Assembly (NCBI GenBank): GCA_009823505.1
Contig: VZQC01010985.1
Span: 233,698-297,697 of the forward strand
Direction of reading: 5' to 3'
Length of the DNA: 64,000 bases
DNA from: Rhizomys pruinosus
Lineage: Eukaryota > Chordata > Mammalia > Rodentia > Spalacidae
The notes beneath the pieces are model-generated. The model was not told the DNA's origin and searched no databases. It saw only the letters and a list, made by a program, of their open reading frames with translations. The translations under genes and the position numbers were made by a program. Position 1 is the first letter of the stretch. Each line of letters starts with the position of its first letter. This document shows, piece after piece, positions 34,266 through 45,221 of this stretch.

Positions 34266-34797
34266 AGAGAAAAATGGGGGCTGTGGAAGTGGTTCAGTTG
34301 GTAAACTGTTTGCTTCTCAAATATGAGGACCTGATTTGAGCCACAACAACAACAAAAGGCTGCTTATAGGAGACTAGAAAGATGGCTGATCTTGAAGAGG
34401 ACCTGATTTCAGTTCCCAGCACCTGCATGGTGGCTAAGAACCATCTTTAACTCTAGTTCCAGGGGATCCTCCACCCTCTTATGGCCTCTGTGGGAACTGT
34501 GTGCAAGTGGTGTGTTTATATACATGCAGGCAAAATACTTATACACATAAATTAGAAACAGAAAATATTTTTTAAAGCCTTGTCATCCCAGACAACTGGA
34601 GAAGAAGGGGCATCCATGAGTCTTGCTGGCCAGCCTAGTGTAATCCATAGTCTCCAGAAAACAAGGTAGTTGCCCCCTGATGAACAATAACTGGGGTTGA
34701 ACCCTGAATTCCATACACTTGTCTGCTCCCCTCCTTCACCTCCACCCTCCATGTGAATGTGTGCCTCCCCTACATACAAAGAGAAAAAAATAAAATT
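34266..34797 (+). mobile_element. B4-type SINE split by a B3
   Basis: Head at 34271-34350 (GGGGCTGTGGAAGTGGTTCA, CAGTTGGTAAACTG). The body resumes at 34565 (TCTTGCTGGCCAGCCTAGTG, CACCTCCACCCTCCATGTG) and ends in an A-rich tail. The B3 at 34366-34562 interrupts it. Confidence 0.7.
34366..34562 (+). mobile_element. B3 SINE inside a B4
   Basis: GACTAGAAAGATGGCTGATC, TTTCAGTTCCCAGCACCTGC, AACTCTAGTTCCAGGGGATC and ATACATGCAGGCAAAATAC. Moderately old. Confidence 0.82.
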
Positions 34798-34799
34798 TT

Positions 34800-35155
34800 G
34801 ATTTAGTTTATGTAAAAAGTATGTATAATCACCCCCATTTTTATTATAGAAATTCTAATCACTATTTGTTATCATGACAAAGAACCATCATCTCCTACCA
34901 TTTAAAAAAGACAGAAAATTGTTGACAAATCTTGACAGTCTCTTTGAATCTCTTTAACCAGTTCATATTAAAGTGGTACTAACTGTAACTGACAAGTTTA
35001 GGAAAGGCAAGAAGGGAAATACCCTTTCCTAGATAGTGGGAGATGGGTTGCAGCTAGAAGGACAGGTGATTATCAGTGGGTAAATACTACCTTCTCAAAT
35101 GAAAAAATACACATAGCCACTATAACCAACTCAATCACTTTGAAATATCATTAGT
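34800..35155. other. Unassigned sequence
   Basis: No repeat or exon recognised. Confidence 0.4.
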
Positions 35156-35156
35156 A

Positions 35157-35265
35157 ATCATTGCAAATCAATTTTTTCTTGATCCTTTGACTAAGGTCGA
35201 GCATAGGAATCACTGCAAATCAGCTGCTTCATTGCCCTTTTGGCTAAGATCAAGTGTGGGAATCA
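35157..35265 (+). pseudogene. Tandem U2 snRNA 5'-end-like fragments
   Basis: 35223-35257 reads GCTTCATTGCCCTTTTGGCT then AAGATCAAGTGT, matching the 5' end of U2 snRNA apart from a few bases. About 54 bp upstream, 35178-35205 (CTTGATCCTTTGACTAAGGT) is a weaker version. Each is preceded by AATCA(T/C)TGCAAATCA, so this is a tandem duplication of a unit containing a U2 fragment. No Sm site or 3' stem-loops follow, so it is not a functional snRNA. Confidence 0.6.
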
Positions 35266-35502
35266 TTTAAATCTTCACACAGTTTTCTACAATGTCCTAC
35301 CTTCTTAGTTCCTGAATGTGATCATTATATTCCTTCTTATCCAAACCAAAGCTTATGTTTACTTTTGAGTAATGTATAGAACACATATGTGCCACAGCAC
35401 ATTGTTTTATTCTGCTGGTTGTGTGTAATTTCCCCCCAATATATACAACATTTGAATAATAATATTCAGGGATTTAAATGCAGAGGTAATATTGTTTTTG
35501 CT

Positions 35503-35660
35503 TTTTAATATTTTATTTATTATTTAATTTTATGTGTATGAGTACATCTCCTGCATGTATGTAAGTGCATCCATGTCATGCAATGCCTACAGAGGTCAGA
35601 AAAGTGCTGGGACTGGAATCCAGGTCCTCTGCATGAACAGCAAGTGCTCTTAACTGGTTA
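35503..35660 (-). mobile_element. B3/B2 SINE, incomplete
   Basis: TTATGTGTATGAGTACATCT, ATGCAATGCCTACAGAGGTC and CCAGGTCCTCTGCATGAACA. Part of the middle is deleted and the promoter end is cut at CTTAACTGG. Confidence 0.78.
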
Positions 35661-35928
35661 GCAGTTTCAATATTGCTGTTCATAAAGCAAGAGCTATAGT
35701 TGATTAAAATATCTTATGCCTCATTTTCATTTCTGGATTCACTGTTTTTGCTTTCAGTTTTCTTAAGTAATAGTCATTCTTTTCATCTGAGTCAAACATC
35801 TAAATGAAAAAAAATGGAGCTAAAAGGAAGAAAGATTGACAGGGACATAACTTTGAAAGTTTGGATCACAAAATCCTGAGTTGTAAATAGAACAACATAA
35901 GGCACAGTAGATGAGATATTATGTTATC

Positions 35929-35946
35929 TCTCTGTGTCTCTCTGTC

Positions 35947-36001
<55 letters not shown>
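35929..36001. repeat. (TCTG)n(TC)n compound microsatellite
   Basis: TCTCTGTG units grade into TCTG repeats and then a TC run. This explains the RE/RD-rich antisense ORF, which is not a gene. Confidence 0.94.
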
Positions 36002-36005
<4 letters not shown>

Positions 36006-36124
36006 GGTGTATGTGTGTGGCACGTGTGTAGTGTGTGGTATGTATAAGCATAGCAGCACACATGCACACACACTTCAGTGTATTATAAATGATGCCACTT
36101 GGTATATATAAATTCACCCAGCCA

Positions 36125-36530
36125 CATATACACACTGTTCTTCTTTTCTTTATGTTGCTGTGATAAAAACATCCTGACCAGAAGCAACTTAGATCAGGAA
36201 GGGATTGATTTGTCTTATACATGATTTGTCATGTTACATTATAGAGGGAAGTCTAGACAGGAACTTGAAGTGGAAACATTGGGGGAATGATCCTTGCTCA
36301 CTTCGGCTCATTTTAGCTAGCTGTCATATATAGCCCAGGATCTCCTGCCTAGGGAACAGCACTGCCCACAGTGGGCTGGACCTTCCTATATAAATTAACA
36401 ATCAAGACAATCCCCCATAAACATTTCCAAAGGCAAATCTCATCTGGGAAGTCCCTCTGATGAGATCCCTTTCTCAAGTGACAAAATTATGTCGGGTTGC
36501 CAGTTAATGTGAGCTGTGACATACATTATT
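36125..36530 (-). repeat. Dispersed rodent repeat, class not resolved
   Basis: Minus-strand relative of the repeat at 7265-7885: TTGCTGTGATAAAAACATCC, CACAGTGGGCTGGACCTTCC. Class not resolved. Confidence 0.5.
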
Positions 36531-38188
36531 TCCTTTCTCCATGCAGCAATCATTTTTACCTTTATCTGCCTAAGCAAAAGATCTTCAACAAGTGCATGCT
36601 TCTAAAATTTTAACAGAAGTTAGACATAAAAGAACTTTGAAGAGTCTACAAAGACACTAAAATCCTTATAGTAATAACAAAGGATTCAAAGACATCAGAG
36701 CCAGCCCAGTCATCATAGTCTACAATGGCAGACAGGTCTCCCCTCTCAACCTTCCACATGTTTCACAGTGGCTTCATGTCTTAAAGGTATGTTTCCTTCC
36801 TGTAGTGTTTAAGGAAGTCTAGGTTAGATGGAGGGAATATTTACAGTGACCTTTCTTTATAATGGCAGGCGTCCTGTTTCCCTTCGCAATTTCTGTGACG
36901 ATTCTAAGCATGTCTTTGTCAGTTTATAGCACAGTCTGGCTGCAGTAATCACAGAATGGCCAAATGCCCACCCTTAAGGCATAAGAAGTAATGTAAAGTT
37001 ATGAGGGGCAAAGAGGAAGTGAAGGGAAGTTGTGGAGTATGAATAAACTGAGAGAAATCATGCAGTTGACTTAAGGCTGAGGAACTACAACTCAAGCAGA
37101 TAAACTAGAGCATCTCTGGCATGGTCAGTAAGAAGTGTTTAGGTATGAGGATATAGGATCTTGTACATGATATGGACTCTGTTGTCCCCAAGTGTACAGT
37201 CATTACCATCTTCTCCCAAATTCGAAGCTTTTAATGGAGTCTACTAAACCCTTAATTGCTATAAACAAGGTTTGGTTGTAATTCTATGATTCTGTAGGTG
37301 AGGAACCTTTTCAGTTCATACCACGAAGCATACAAACTAATATAACCCAGAGTGAGGTGACTGAAATACGCAGTGTTACTGACATGGCAGAACTGAGGAA
37401 GGTGTTTGTTGTTACTTAGGAAGTAGCACCAGGTTGGGGAGATATTTTGGTCTTATAAAAATGGTGGAGTTGTATGTTGTAAGTCAGTTTTTCTGGCAGG
37501 GATTTACCAGCTGGCATTTAGGTTATAGAGGAAACAGTGAACAGAAAAGTGGTTTATATGATAAAATAGGGATGTCAAAATTAAAATGAGACTGTCTGTG
37601 GTTCCTGGCAACCTGCATTACAGAACTGAATGGAGTTGATGAGAAGCCAGCGCTGGGAGAATGACAGCCAAAAGCAGTAGGGAGCTCTGTACCTCATGGA
37701 GGAGACACCAGCAAGTTGGCCTGAGCTGGCTGTGGAAGGGAGGCCAGAGCTATCCAGGGACATGGGAGAGAAAGGGGGCTATCAAGGCATGATGGGGTGC
37801 TATGTGCATGACTATGTCCTTCACCACCTACTGTTGTTTACAGCTCTTTGCTTCACTGTATGTGATGCCCTCATTCTCCACTGCATGTGATACTCTCATT
37901 CTCCACTGCAACCCTGGCTTATACAATAGGCCATGGAGCAAATCTCATGGCCCAGGTACAAAGTCAAACTTTTCATGGTAATGAGACTCCCCTTGACCAA
38001 ACTTCATTTAGCTTCATGTGAGTCCTCTTCTTGACAAGACTTGACCTTAGCCTTCCATGTCCTAGATCAGCTTGCATTGCCCAGTCACTATGGACATGTA
38101 GCGAGGATCTTCCCACCTTTGATATCTGACCAATATCTATGTGATCACATTATTAATTCCTTTCTCTAATGTATAAGCTATCCTGGTA
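36531..38188. other. Unassigned sequence, 1.66 kb
   Basis: No exon, SINE or L1 recognised. Short ORFs on both strands at 37581-37890 have no domain. A 17-18 bp word (ATGCCCTCATTCTCCACTGCA and ATACTCTCATTCTCCACTGCA-like) is repeated at 37864-37910. Confidence 0.4.
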
Positions 38189-38189
38189 A

Positions 38190-38800
38190 GTTATATGTTA
38201 GTCACTTTTCCATTTCTATGACCAAACTGGTGTAAAAATGTAAGAAGAAAAAGTTCTATCTTGGTTCATGGTTTCAGAGTGTTTAGTAAATGGTCACTTA
38301 CCCATGGAGTTGTGTGGAAATCATGGAGGCAGATTCAAGTGGAGGAGGAGATTCCTACACTATGATGGGAGGAGACAGGGAAAAGAGGATGCAGGAAGAG
38401 CCCAAAGTAAGGTATAACCCCACATGAAATGACCAGTGACCGGGGCTGGAGAGATGGCCTAGTGGTTAAAAGTGCCGACCGCTCTTACAGAGGACCCGGG
38501 TTCGATCTCCAGCACCCACATGGTGGCCGAGAGTCGTCTGAAACTCCAATTCCAGGAGAACTCCAGTTCCAGGGGAATCCGAGACTCTCTTCTGACCTCC
38601 GCGGCATTGCACGACACGGGTGCACAAACCTTCATGCAGACAGTACATTGATACACATACAGAAATAAATAAAATTTAAAAAAATTAAAAAGAAATGACC
38701 AGTGACCGACTTCCTCTAACTAATCACCTCTGACCTTTCACTAGCTCATGGTACTACTCCGTTATTAGGAATCCATCAATGAATGAATCTGTTTACTAAA
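38190..38800 (-). repeat. Dispersed repeat, class not resolved, split by a B2
   Basis: TTAGTCACTTTTCCATTTCT, GGTTCATGGTTTCAGAGTG and GGAGGCAGATTCAAGTGGAG at the left; GACTTCCTCTAACTAATCAC at the right of the B2. Layout resembles the repeats at 36125 and 41385. Confidence 0.45.
38443..38691 (+). mobile_element. B2 SINE, duplicated-module form, with 17-bp TSD
   Basis: GGGCTGGAGAGATGGCCTAG start and an intact B box. Perfect TSD GAAATGACCAGTGACCG at 38426-38442 and 38692-38708. Many CpGs intact, so young. Confidence 0.97.
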
Positions 38801-39539
38801 AGTCCTTCTGATCTAATTAACTCTGGAAACACTATGGTAGCTAGCCAGGCACGGGCTTTACTAATCTCCCAGTCATCTCTCAGTCTGATCCTGTTGACAA
38901 TGAAGTTAACCATCACCATTATTTTGGAAAGCTCCTCCCCCTAATCTTACTCCCTGTTCTTAGTAGTGTTCCATCCACTGAATGCTCAGCTGCCAATCTC
39001 CACTTATTCTTATTGTAGTGAAATTTGAACATAATTATGCTCTCCTGTTAGAATCCCTCTATTAAATTAGGCTTGAATAAAATCACTCTTACCACTTAAA
39101 CATGTCAGATCATTTTTTCTGTGACAGCCTTTCACAAACACCTCTCTTATTCTTCCTTTGTGTGTGTATGCTTCCCTCTTAATCTCCATCTTCTTCTCAG
39201 TCTCTATCTCTATCTCTGTCTCTGTCTCTTTAGAACAGAGTATGTTTCTCTGTTACTATATCCAGTGAAAGGACAGGAAAGAAAAGCCTAAGGAATGCAA
39301 AGGGCAGAATCTGAGTGTGAAGACACTTAATGGGTGGGTGGGGGGGGTGTTGTCCAAGGAAGAAGTTGCATCATGCAAACCAGAGTGAGCACCTAGGGGC
39401 AGCTGAAGCTACTTGGTTTCAGAAATACTATCCTAGTGAGGAAGTAAGGAAGAAAATTGCCAGAAGAGGCCCAGTGTGGGTGGGGGAGGTAGACGGGAAG
39501 CCCCAGGCTTACCTAAGGATCTACTGGCAAAGTGATTGA
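38801..39539. other. Unassigned sequence with a TC/TG-rich patch
   Basis: A (TCTCTA)n/(TCTCTG)n patch lies at 39197-39232. ORFs on both strands at 39330-39780 have no recognisable domain. Confidence 0.4.
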
Positions 39540-39830
39540 TGCTGAGAAAGGGGGCATCCATTTTTCTTACTGGTGTGATGACCTGTAGGTTAAACAGATT
39601 TGAGGGGATAGACACACACTCAAGGGGACTTGGGGAATACACATTAGACTGGTTAGATGCTAAAAAGACAAATAATAATGATAATAATAATAATAATAGA
39701 GGGAGGGCGTGGAGTTTGGAGAGGGGTTCTAAGGCAATGGAAGAGACGGGTGAGAGAGACTGAACATGACCAAAATACATTCTCTGGAATTATCAAACCA
39801 GTAAAGTTTTAAAAATAATAACTGTCAGGT
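39540..39830 (+). mobile_element. Old L1 3' UTR fragment with (AAT)n
   Basis: GAACATGACCAAAATACATT and GGAATTATCAAACC before an A-rich end resemble the terminal part of rodent L1 3' UTRs. An (AAT)n run lies at 39671-39699. Confidence 0.5.
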
Positions 39831-40429
39831 ATTGCTAGCCATTCCCTAAACTCACAAGTCTTTGTAGTTCTATGTACAGAATGAAAGGTTGCACCTCCAC
39901 CTGGATGCCACCTGCAGACTAGGCTACACCTGCTTCCAGGCCATGGTCTCTTCACTGAGCCCTGCATCAAGAAAACTATTTGGGGCAGGCAAGAGAGGCC
40001 TCTGGAGAGAGAAGGACTAGAGGCGACAGTAAGAAGCTAGTGAAAGAACAAGTGGAGCTGAGGTGGGGTGGTCAAGGCAGGCCTTGCTCCATGCATTTAT
40101 ACAATCTATCTACTGTGACAAGATGCACAAAAGTGGGCTTCTTTCTGAGTGTGTGAGGCCCTTTGAGAGACACTTTGTTACAATTTTCAGAGTAAACATA
40201 TTATTATGGGTTAATCTTGTCTCCTCAGAATGGGTGGGGTTTACCCAGCCCTCCTTCATGGAAGTTACCTGTCTTGTTCTCCTTTAACATCTACCAAAAT
40301 GAGATCTTTTACATAGGTATAGTTGAATAAAATGATTGTAATTATTCCTGGTGATATTTGTGGACTCCACCTGGAAACATAATTTTGTTTTACATCATTT
40401 TCTGCACTGTTAATGTGATCTCATGAGTT
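39831..40429. other. Unassigned sequence
   Basis: Nothing recognised; moderate GC content around 39890-40050. Confidence 0.35.
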
Positions 40430-41270
40430 TTCTTTCTTGGCCTTTTGCTGTGGTCAATGAAAATGATGATTTTAAAATTTTATTTTACTTTTTAATCATA
40501 TGTGTTTGTATATGTCTGAGTGTGGGTTTGTGCTTGTCGAGTGCAGCAACTACAGGGGCCAGAAGGGGGCGTCAGATCCTCTGGAGACAGAGTTACAGGT
40601 AGTTGTATGCCTCCTGATGGTGGTTCTGGGAACAGAATTTAAGACCTCTGGAAAAATAGCATGTGATCATAAAAGATAACAAGGTATCCCCTAGTGTAGA
40701 TTCTGGGATTGTAGATTCTGGGAACTGAACCCAGGTCCTCTGCAAGAGCAACAAATGCAGTTAATTACTGAGTCATTCCCTCAGTCCTGAATAATCCTTT
40801 CTATGTATTGCAGGACCATGGCTAATATTGTGTGGAGTACTATAGTATCTATATTCTTGAAGCAAATTGATCCATCATTTTCCTTTCTTGCAACATTTTC
40901 CCTTGGTTTCGATTCTAAGGAGTTAGGCTATCCTTGTAGAATCAATTACAAAGTGATGTCTCTGATTCTATTGGCTTAATTTCTTCTTTAAATGTTTGAT
41001 GGAGTTCAGAGGGAACCATCTGGACCTGGTGCTTTGATTTCCATGTAATTAATTATTGATTGGATTTCTTTACTAGGTGCAGGCTTCTTCATATTACTGA
41101 CTTTGTATCTCTCACATTCCAATAGCTTGCTGTTTTCAAGGAATTGGCTCATTTAATCTAATATATGGAAAATTTTGGCACAGAATTGTTCACAGTTTTC
41201 TTTTTTCATACTATTAATATCCATAAGATCGACAGTGATGGTCTATTTAACTTGTAATTTTGATAATTTC
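40430..41270 (-). mobile_element. L1 ORF2 fragment, minus strand, split by a B3
   Basis: 40789-41270 reads as reversed L1 ORF2 (TTAGGCTATCCTTGTAGAAT, GAACCATCTGGACCTGGTGC). 40430-40469 (TTGGCCTTTTGCTGTGGTC) lies left of the B3. Only fragments; many stops. Confidence 0.7.
40470..40788 (-). mobile_element. B3 SINE with a ~90-bp internal insertion or duplication
   Basis: Minus-strand B3 with its middle stretched. GGTTCTGGGAACAGAATTTA at 40621 and GATTCTGGGAACTGAACCCA at 40714 are two versions of the same block, separated by text not found in other copies. Confidence 0.72.
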
Positions 41271-41271
41271 C

Positions 41272-41302
41272 TCTCTCTCTCTTTCTCTCTCTCTCTCTTC
41301 TT
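41272..41302. repeat. (TC)n microsatellite
   Basis: CT-rich run, giving the serine/leucine-rich ORF at 41175-41507, which is not a gene. Confidence 0.85.
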
Positions 41303-41384
41303 CCCTTCCTCTTTTTCTTTTCCACTCTGCATTCTTATTCATATGTCATCCCATCCACTGTGTTCATTTCCTTTCTGTCACAGC

Positions 41385-41710
41385 CCCAAATCCCTTGAGG
41401 TAATCCACCTAAAAACGGGAAACCTTTATTATAGCTCAATGTTTGGAGGTTCCACTCTGGTTAGTTGGGCCTATTGCCATGCGCCGTCTTTGCATAGGGC
41501 ATCATGAGAAAATTAGGTGGTAAGAGAAGGCCTGTTCACCTCACAGTGGCCTAGGAGCTAAAAGAGAAACAGAACCAGAACATCTTTTAGGGCAAGGCCT
41601 CTGGACTTAATGTCCTCCAACTAGACTCTATCTACCTCTTTAAGGTCCAACTATTTCCCACTAACACCTCAGCAGGGATCCAAGCTTTGGCCTTTGGGTA
41701 GCTATTTGGA
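41385..41710 (-). repeat. Old dispersed repeat, class not resolved
   Basis: CCTTTATTATAGCTCAATGT, TTCACCTCACAGTGGCCTAG, CTCCAACTAGACTCTATCTA, then AACTATTTCCCACTAACACC. Layout of an old repeat family also seen at 23340-23600. Confidence 0.5.
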
Positions 41711-41814
41711 AGCCAAATCAAAGTGCCTACCTAATGTTTTCTGTATTCCTGATCATTTAAGAGCTCAGGTCTTGGTTCTGTTGTTTTTCATTGTTTGCAC
41801 TCAATATCATTGGG

Positions 41815-41842
41815 GTGTGTGTGTGTGTGTGTGTGTGTGTGT
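41815..41842. repeat. (TG)n microsatellite
   Basis: About 14 GT units. Confidence 0.95.
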
Positions 41843-41999
41843 ATTTGTTAAACAGCATTTGTTTTAGGCTTACATTACTCTTCTTCTCTGGTGGTCCAAG
41901 GACAGGACTGGATGGTGAGTTTATTTTATATCTTCTCTTTTCTGGCTGTAGATTCAAGTGTTAATGTCATAGATTTATCTGTAAGTTTTGCTTTTCTTC

Positions 42000-42420
42000 A
42001 TCCAATTAATTTTCATATTATATTTTTACTGTCACTATAAATTATTTTAAAGCATACCAAAACATTTTTATTTTGTTGTTTGTTTATTCTGTCTGTACAA
42101 GTTAAAAACTATTTTATTATTATTTGAGATGTCTTTGAGTCATAATTTATGTAGAAATATGTGATTTATTTTCTTAGTTTAATGTCACCCTGTCTCAGAA
42201 CACATTGTGTAGGAATTCTGAGAGTTTTAAGTGCTCATAGTGAATTTTATGTCCTAAAATCTGGTCACAGTTTCAGGTGTCTGTCACAAGAATGTATATT
42301 TTGCAGTTTGGGGACTTAGTATATTATAGATGTCAATTAAATCAAAGAGATTGATAGTGCTGCCATGTCAACTTATATAGTTACTGACTTCCTGACGTCT
42401 TGATCTATCAGTAACTGAGA
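42000..42420 (-). mobile_element. L1 ORF2 fragment, minus strand
   Basis: ACAAGAATGTATATTTTGCA, TATAGATGTCAATTAAATC and CTTGATCTATCAGTAACTGA follow the order of reversed L1 ORF2. Decayed. Confidence 0.65.
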
Positions 42421-42654
42421 GTGGGTGATGAACCCTCCAGCCATCCTGGTGGGTTTGTCTGCCCCGACTTCTGGCTGTTGGCTGGCTGTTGCTTCAGGAA
42501 TCTGACATCCAATGGTTAGGTTCACAGACATGGAGGGCTGCAGTGTCTTCCAGGGGAATTTGCCTCTAGTCATAGCTGTTATGTCATCTGGTCTCTTATA
42601 TTATACTGAAATGTGATGTATCTGAAATTAACATGGACATTCCATTACTACTTT
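42421..42654. other. Unassigned, between two L1 fragments
   Basis: May be part of the L1 fragment to the left; not clear. CTTCTGGCTGTTGGCTGGCT repeats a GGCTGTTG word. Confidence 0.35.
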
Positions 42655-42866
42655 TTTCAAGGTGTAATTTTTATTGAATTATTGTGCGTTTCACACAACA
42701 GATCTTAATTACATTTAAGCCCTCTCCTCTATCTGCACCCATCCCTAGCCAGCCCACAGGATTTCATGCTTTCTTTCATATGTGTTAAAGGCTATTGAGT
42801 CAAGTCTGTATATGTAGATGACCCTTAGTGTGAGTTCATCCACTAGTTAATGGTCCACCTATCTAA
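42655..42866 (-). mobile_element. L1 3' end (older), minus strand
   Basis: TTTTTATTGAATTATTGTGC and C-rich CCCTCTCCTCTATCTGCACC mark a reversed L1 3' end. A younger L1 inserted at its right edge. Confidence 0.65.
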
Positions 42867-43483
42867 CATCACTTTCTTTCTTTTATACTTTTATTGATGT
42901 TTTGTGAATTTCATACATCATCTTTCAGGCCAATTGAGACACATTCCCCTTTCCCTGCCCCACACCCCACCCCAGGTCATACACTCTGCCATATATGTCT
43001 TGCATATTTCTCTCAGTCTTTCCAAAGTTTTTCTCTGCAGAGGCTTGTTGTTTTGGGCAGATTTTAACTGCATTAGTCAGTTTTTTCACCCAGTCCTTAT
43101 GTTGTTGTTGTTCTCTCCTCTTTGTATTGCTCTAAAATATGCCTATATAAACATCATATATGTATCAAAATTATGACCTCTGAGAATAAACTGAATGTTA
43201 ATTCCAAAATATGTTTTGGTGTTCACATTTTTCCCTTTAATTTTATATTACTCTAAAATATGAGTACATATCTTCCACCCATATACGGTAATTACAATGA
43301 TTGGAAATAAGGGGTAGGTCAATTCTAGAGCCTGTTAAGAGATTCTCATTATTAGAGCACAGTTGCTTTCAGATAAAAAAAAAGAAATATAACAATAACG
43401 TTGCTCAGCTTGCCTTTCAACTGAGGATTTGGTGTTAGCATCCACACATGAGGGAAACCATTCGCCTTTTTTTTCTGGGTCTG

Positions 43484-43840
43484 TGTGGTGGTTTGAATGA
43501 GTGTCCCCCATAGGCTTTAAGTATTCAGACATTTATCTCCAGTTGGTGGCACTGTTCTTGGAGGTCTTAGAAGGTGTGGCCATGCTAGAGGAAGTATGTT
43601 ATTGAGGGCAGGCTTATTGAGTTTAACAAGCTTTGCAGTCTCCAGTAGCTCTCTCTGCTTCCTGTGCTCATTGAGAGATATGACCCTCGGCTTGCTGCTC
43701 CAGCTCCAGCCACCATGCCTCTTGCCACAATGGACTTTAATTCCCTGGAACCGTCACTCATAAGTTCAAATAAACTCTTCTTTTTATAAGTTCCTCTGGT
43801 CATGGTGTTTTATCACAGCAACAGAAAAGTGACTAATACA
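43484..43840 (+). mobile_element. 5' LTR of MaLR provirus
   Basis: 357 bp, TGTGGTGGTTTGAATGAGTG to GTGACTAATACA, with AATAAA near 43773. Differs from its 3' partner at about one base in ten by eye. Confidence 0.93.
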
Positions 43841-43845
43841 GTAAT

Positions 43846-44253
43846 TTGGTACCAGAGAGTGGGCTGTTGGCTGTGAAGAACCTGGCCATGTGGATGTTTG
43901 GAGAAATGTGGAAGACTTTGGAACTTTGGGCTAGAAAAACTGTTGACTACTGTAAGCAGAGCTTAAGGGGCCATTCTAGTGGAAGCCTGGAAGAAAGCAT
44001 TGCTGTAAAAATTGTAGTTCCAGAGGATATTTTGATAAAGAGTCTGGCAGCAGTTTGCCCACAGCCCAAATGCTTGCCTGATGCTAAGTTGAAAAGCAAT
44101 GGACTAATGTCTTTGGCAGAGGATATTTCAAGACAACCTAATGTAGAAATGGTGGTGTGGCTTTTAATGGTGAATATTATACAGATCTACAGTGAAAAAG
44201 AGCAAATGGGGCAGAAGGAAATGCAGAATGTACAGTTTGGATCTAAAGATTAA
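43846..44253 (+). CDS. MaLR internal ORF 1 (135 codons), function unknown
   Basis: Open frame starting at the primer-binding site region and covering the first third of the internal sequence. The first residues overlap the primer site, so the true start may be one of the later ATGs. No gag, protease or polymerase motif seen. MaLRs are non-autonomous and known to lack pol. It overlaps the next ORF by about 60 bp in another frame. Confidence 0.4.
   Translation: MVPESGLLAVKNLAMWMFGEMWKTLELWARKTVDYCKQSLRGHSSGSLEESIAVKIVVPEDILIKSLAAVCPQPKCLPDAKLKSNGLMSLAEDISRQPNVEMVVWLLMVNIIQIYSEKEQMGQKEMQNVQFGSKD
43847..43863 (+). other. Primer-binding site, tRNA-Leu type
   Basis: TGGTACCAGAGAGTGGG, six bases after the 5' LTR. 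It matches the complement of a tRNA-Leu 3' end over its first ten bases, the primer typical of ERVL and MaLR elements. Confidence 0.75.
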
Positions 44254-45058
44254 AGGTGTGGCCAAGGCATGTGAAGGAGAGGCTCCCTTTCATAAGGAGG
44301 CTAAAGTGATTAAGAAGAGGCCTAGATATTTACAAGTAAACAATGGGAAAGGTGAGATTAAAGTGATTAAGGAGAGGCCTCAAGATTTACAAGTAAACAA
44401 AAGAATCACTACCTTCAGGGCAAGACCACACCCAGCTAATCCTCAAACTTTTGAAAGGAAAATACTGAAAGGATTTTCTGCTACAAGTTCAGGGCAGAGA
44501 AAAGTTGCAAATGTGGTTGAAATAGGCCAGGGTCCATCCCAAACTTGCAGCCAAACTTGGCAGTTTCATTTACATGGTGCTGGCTTTGGAGGCATGAAGT
44601 TTGCAAGAGTGAAGGGGTCATCAGGGTCATCAGTTCTTCCTCCACGGTTTCAGAGAGCTGCCAAGGTCAGGCAGAGTGCAGCAGGGGTGTCCCTGCATAA
44701 AGAAGGCCCTGATAGACCATTGCATGAAGCTGTGAATGTAAAGTCTGGTTGGCAATGGAGACCTCAAGAAGACATTCGAGATGCCAGACCTGTGAGATAT
44801 CTGCCAAGCAGAGCTGCATACAGGGAGTGGTACCTGCCTAAGAAAGAGATGTATGTTGCAAGCAAAGCTGGAAGAGCTGAGCCATCTAAGCTCTTTGGAA
44901 GTCAAGTCCCAGAAGTTGCACATGGAGCTACTGGACTTGGCGTTTGCCCTGCAGGTTTTTGGTCTTGTTTTGGTCCAGTATTTCCTCACTATGCCTCTAT
45001 TCCTCCCTTTTGGAATGGGAATGTGTATTCGGTTCCACCGTACATTGGTAGTATGTAA
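44192..45058 (+). CDS. MaLR internal ORF 2 (288 codons), function unknown
   Basis: Longest open frame in the window outside L1. The N-terminal third is lysine-rich with a repeated VIK.RP..LQVN unit (residues about 39-70), then basic and serine-rich text, and an aromatic/proline-rich C-terminus. No zinc knuckle, protease DTG or reverse-transcriptase motif. An internal ORF surviving in a non-autonomous element may reflect coding function or chance. No ortholog is recognised. Confidence 0.45.
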   Translation: MKKSKWGRRKCRMYSLDLKIKGVAKACEGEAPFHKEAKVIKKRPRYLQVNNGKGEIKVIKERPQDLQVNKRITTFRARPHPANPQTFERKILKGFSATSSGQRKVANVVEIGQGPSQTCSQTWQFHLHGAGFGGMKFARVKGSSGSSVLPPRFQRAAKVRQSAAGVSLHKEGPDRPLHEAVNVKSGWQWRPQEDIRDARPVRYLPSRAAYREWYLPKKEMYVASKAGRAEPSKLFGSQVPEVAHGATGLGVCPAGFWSCFGPVFPHYASIPPFWNGNVYSVPPYIGSM

Positions 45059-45221
45059 TTTGTCTTTTGATTTTACAGGAGCTTACAGTTTAGGAGATTG
45101 GCCTGAGTCTCAGAAGAGACTTTGGATTGTAGACTTTTGAATGGCATTGAAACTGGTAAAGACTATGGGGACTTTTAAGGTTGGACTAAATGCATTTTGC
45201 ATTTTATATGGTCAGGAGCCT

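Noticed and set aside
35866..36222. 118-codon minus-strand ORF with a long RE/RD tract
   Set aside because: Comes from the (TCTG)n(TC)n microsatellite and flanking repeat; no domain.
36293..36310. TGCTCACTTCGGC, resembling the start of U6 snRNA
   Set aside because: Only about 12 bases match and it sits inside a dispersed repeat; no further U6 sequence follows.
44630..44989. 119-codon minus-strand ORF inside the MaLR
   Set aside because: Antisense shadow of the longer plus-strand internal ORF.
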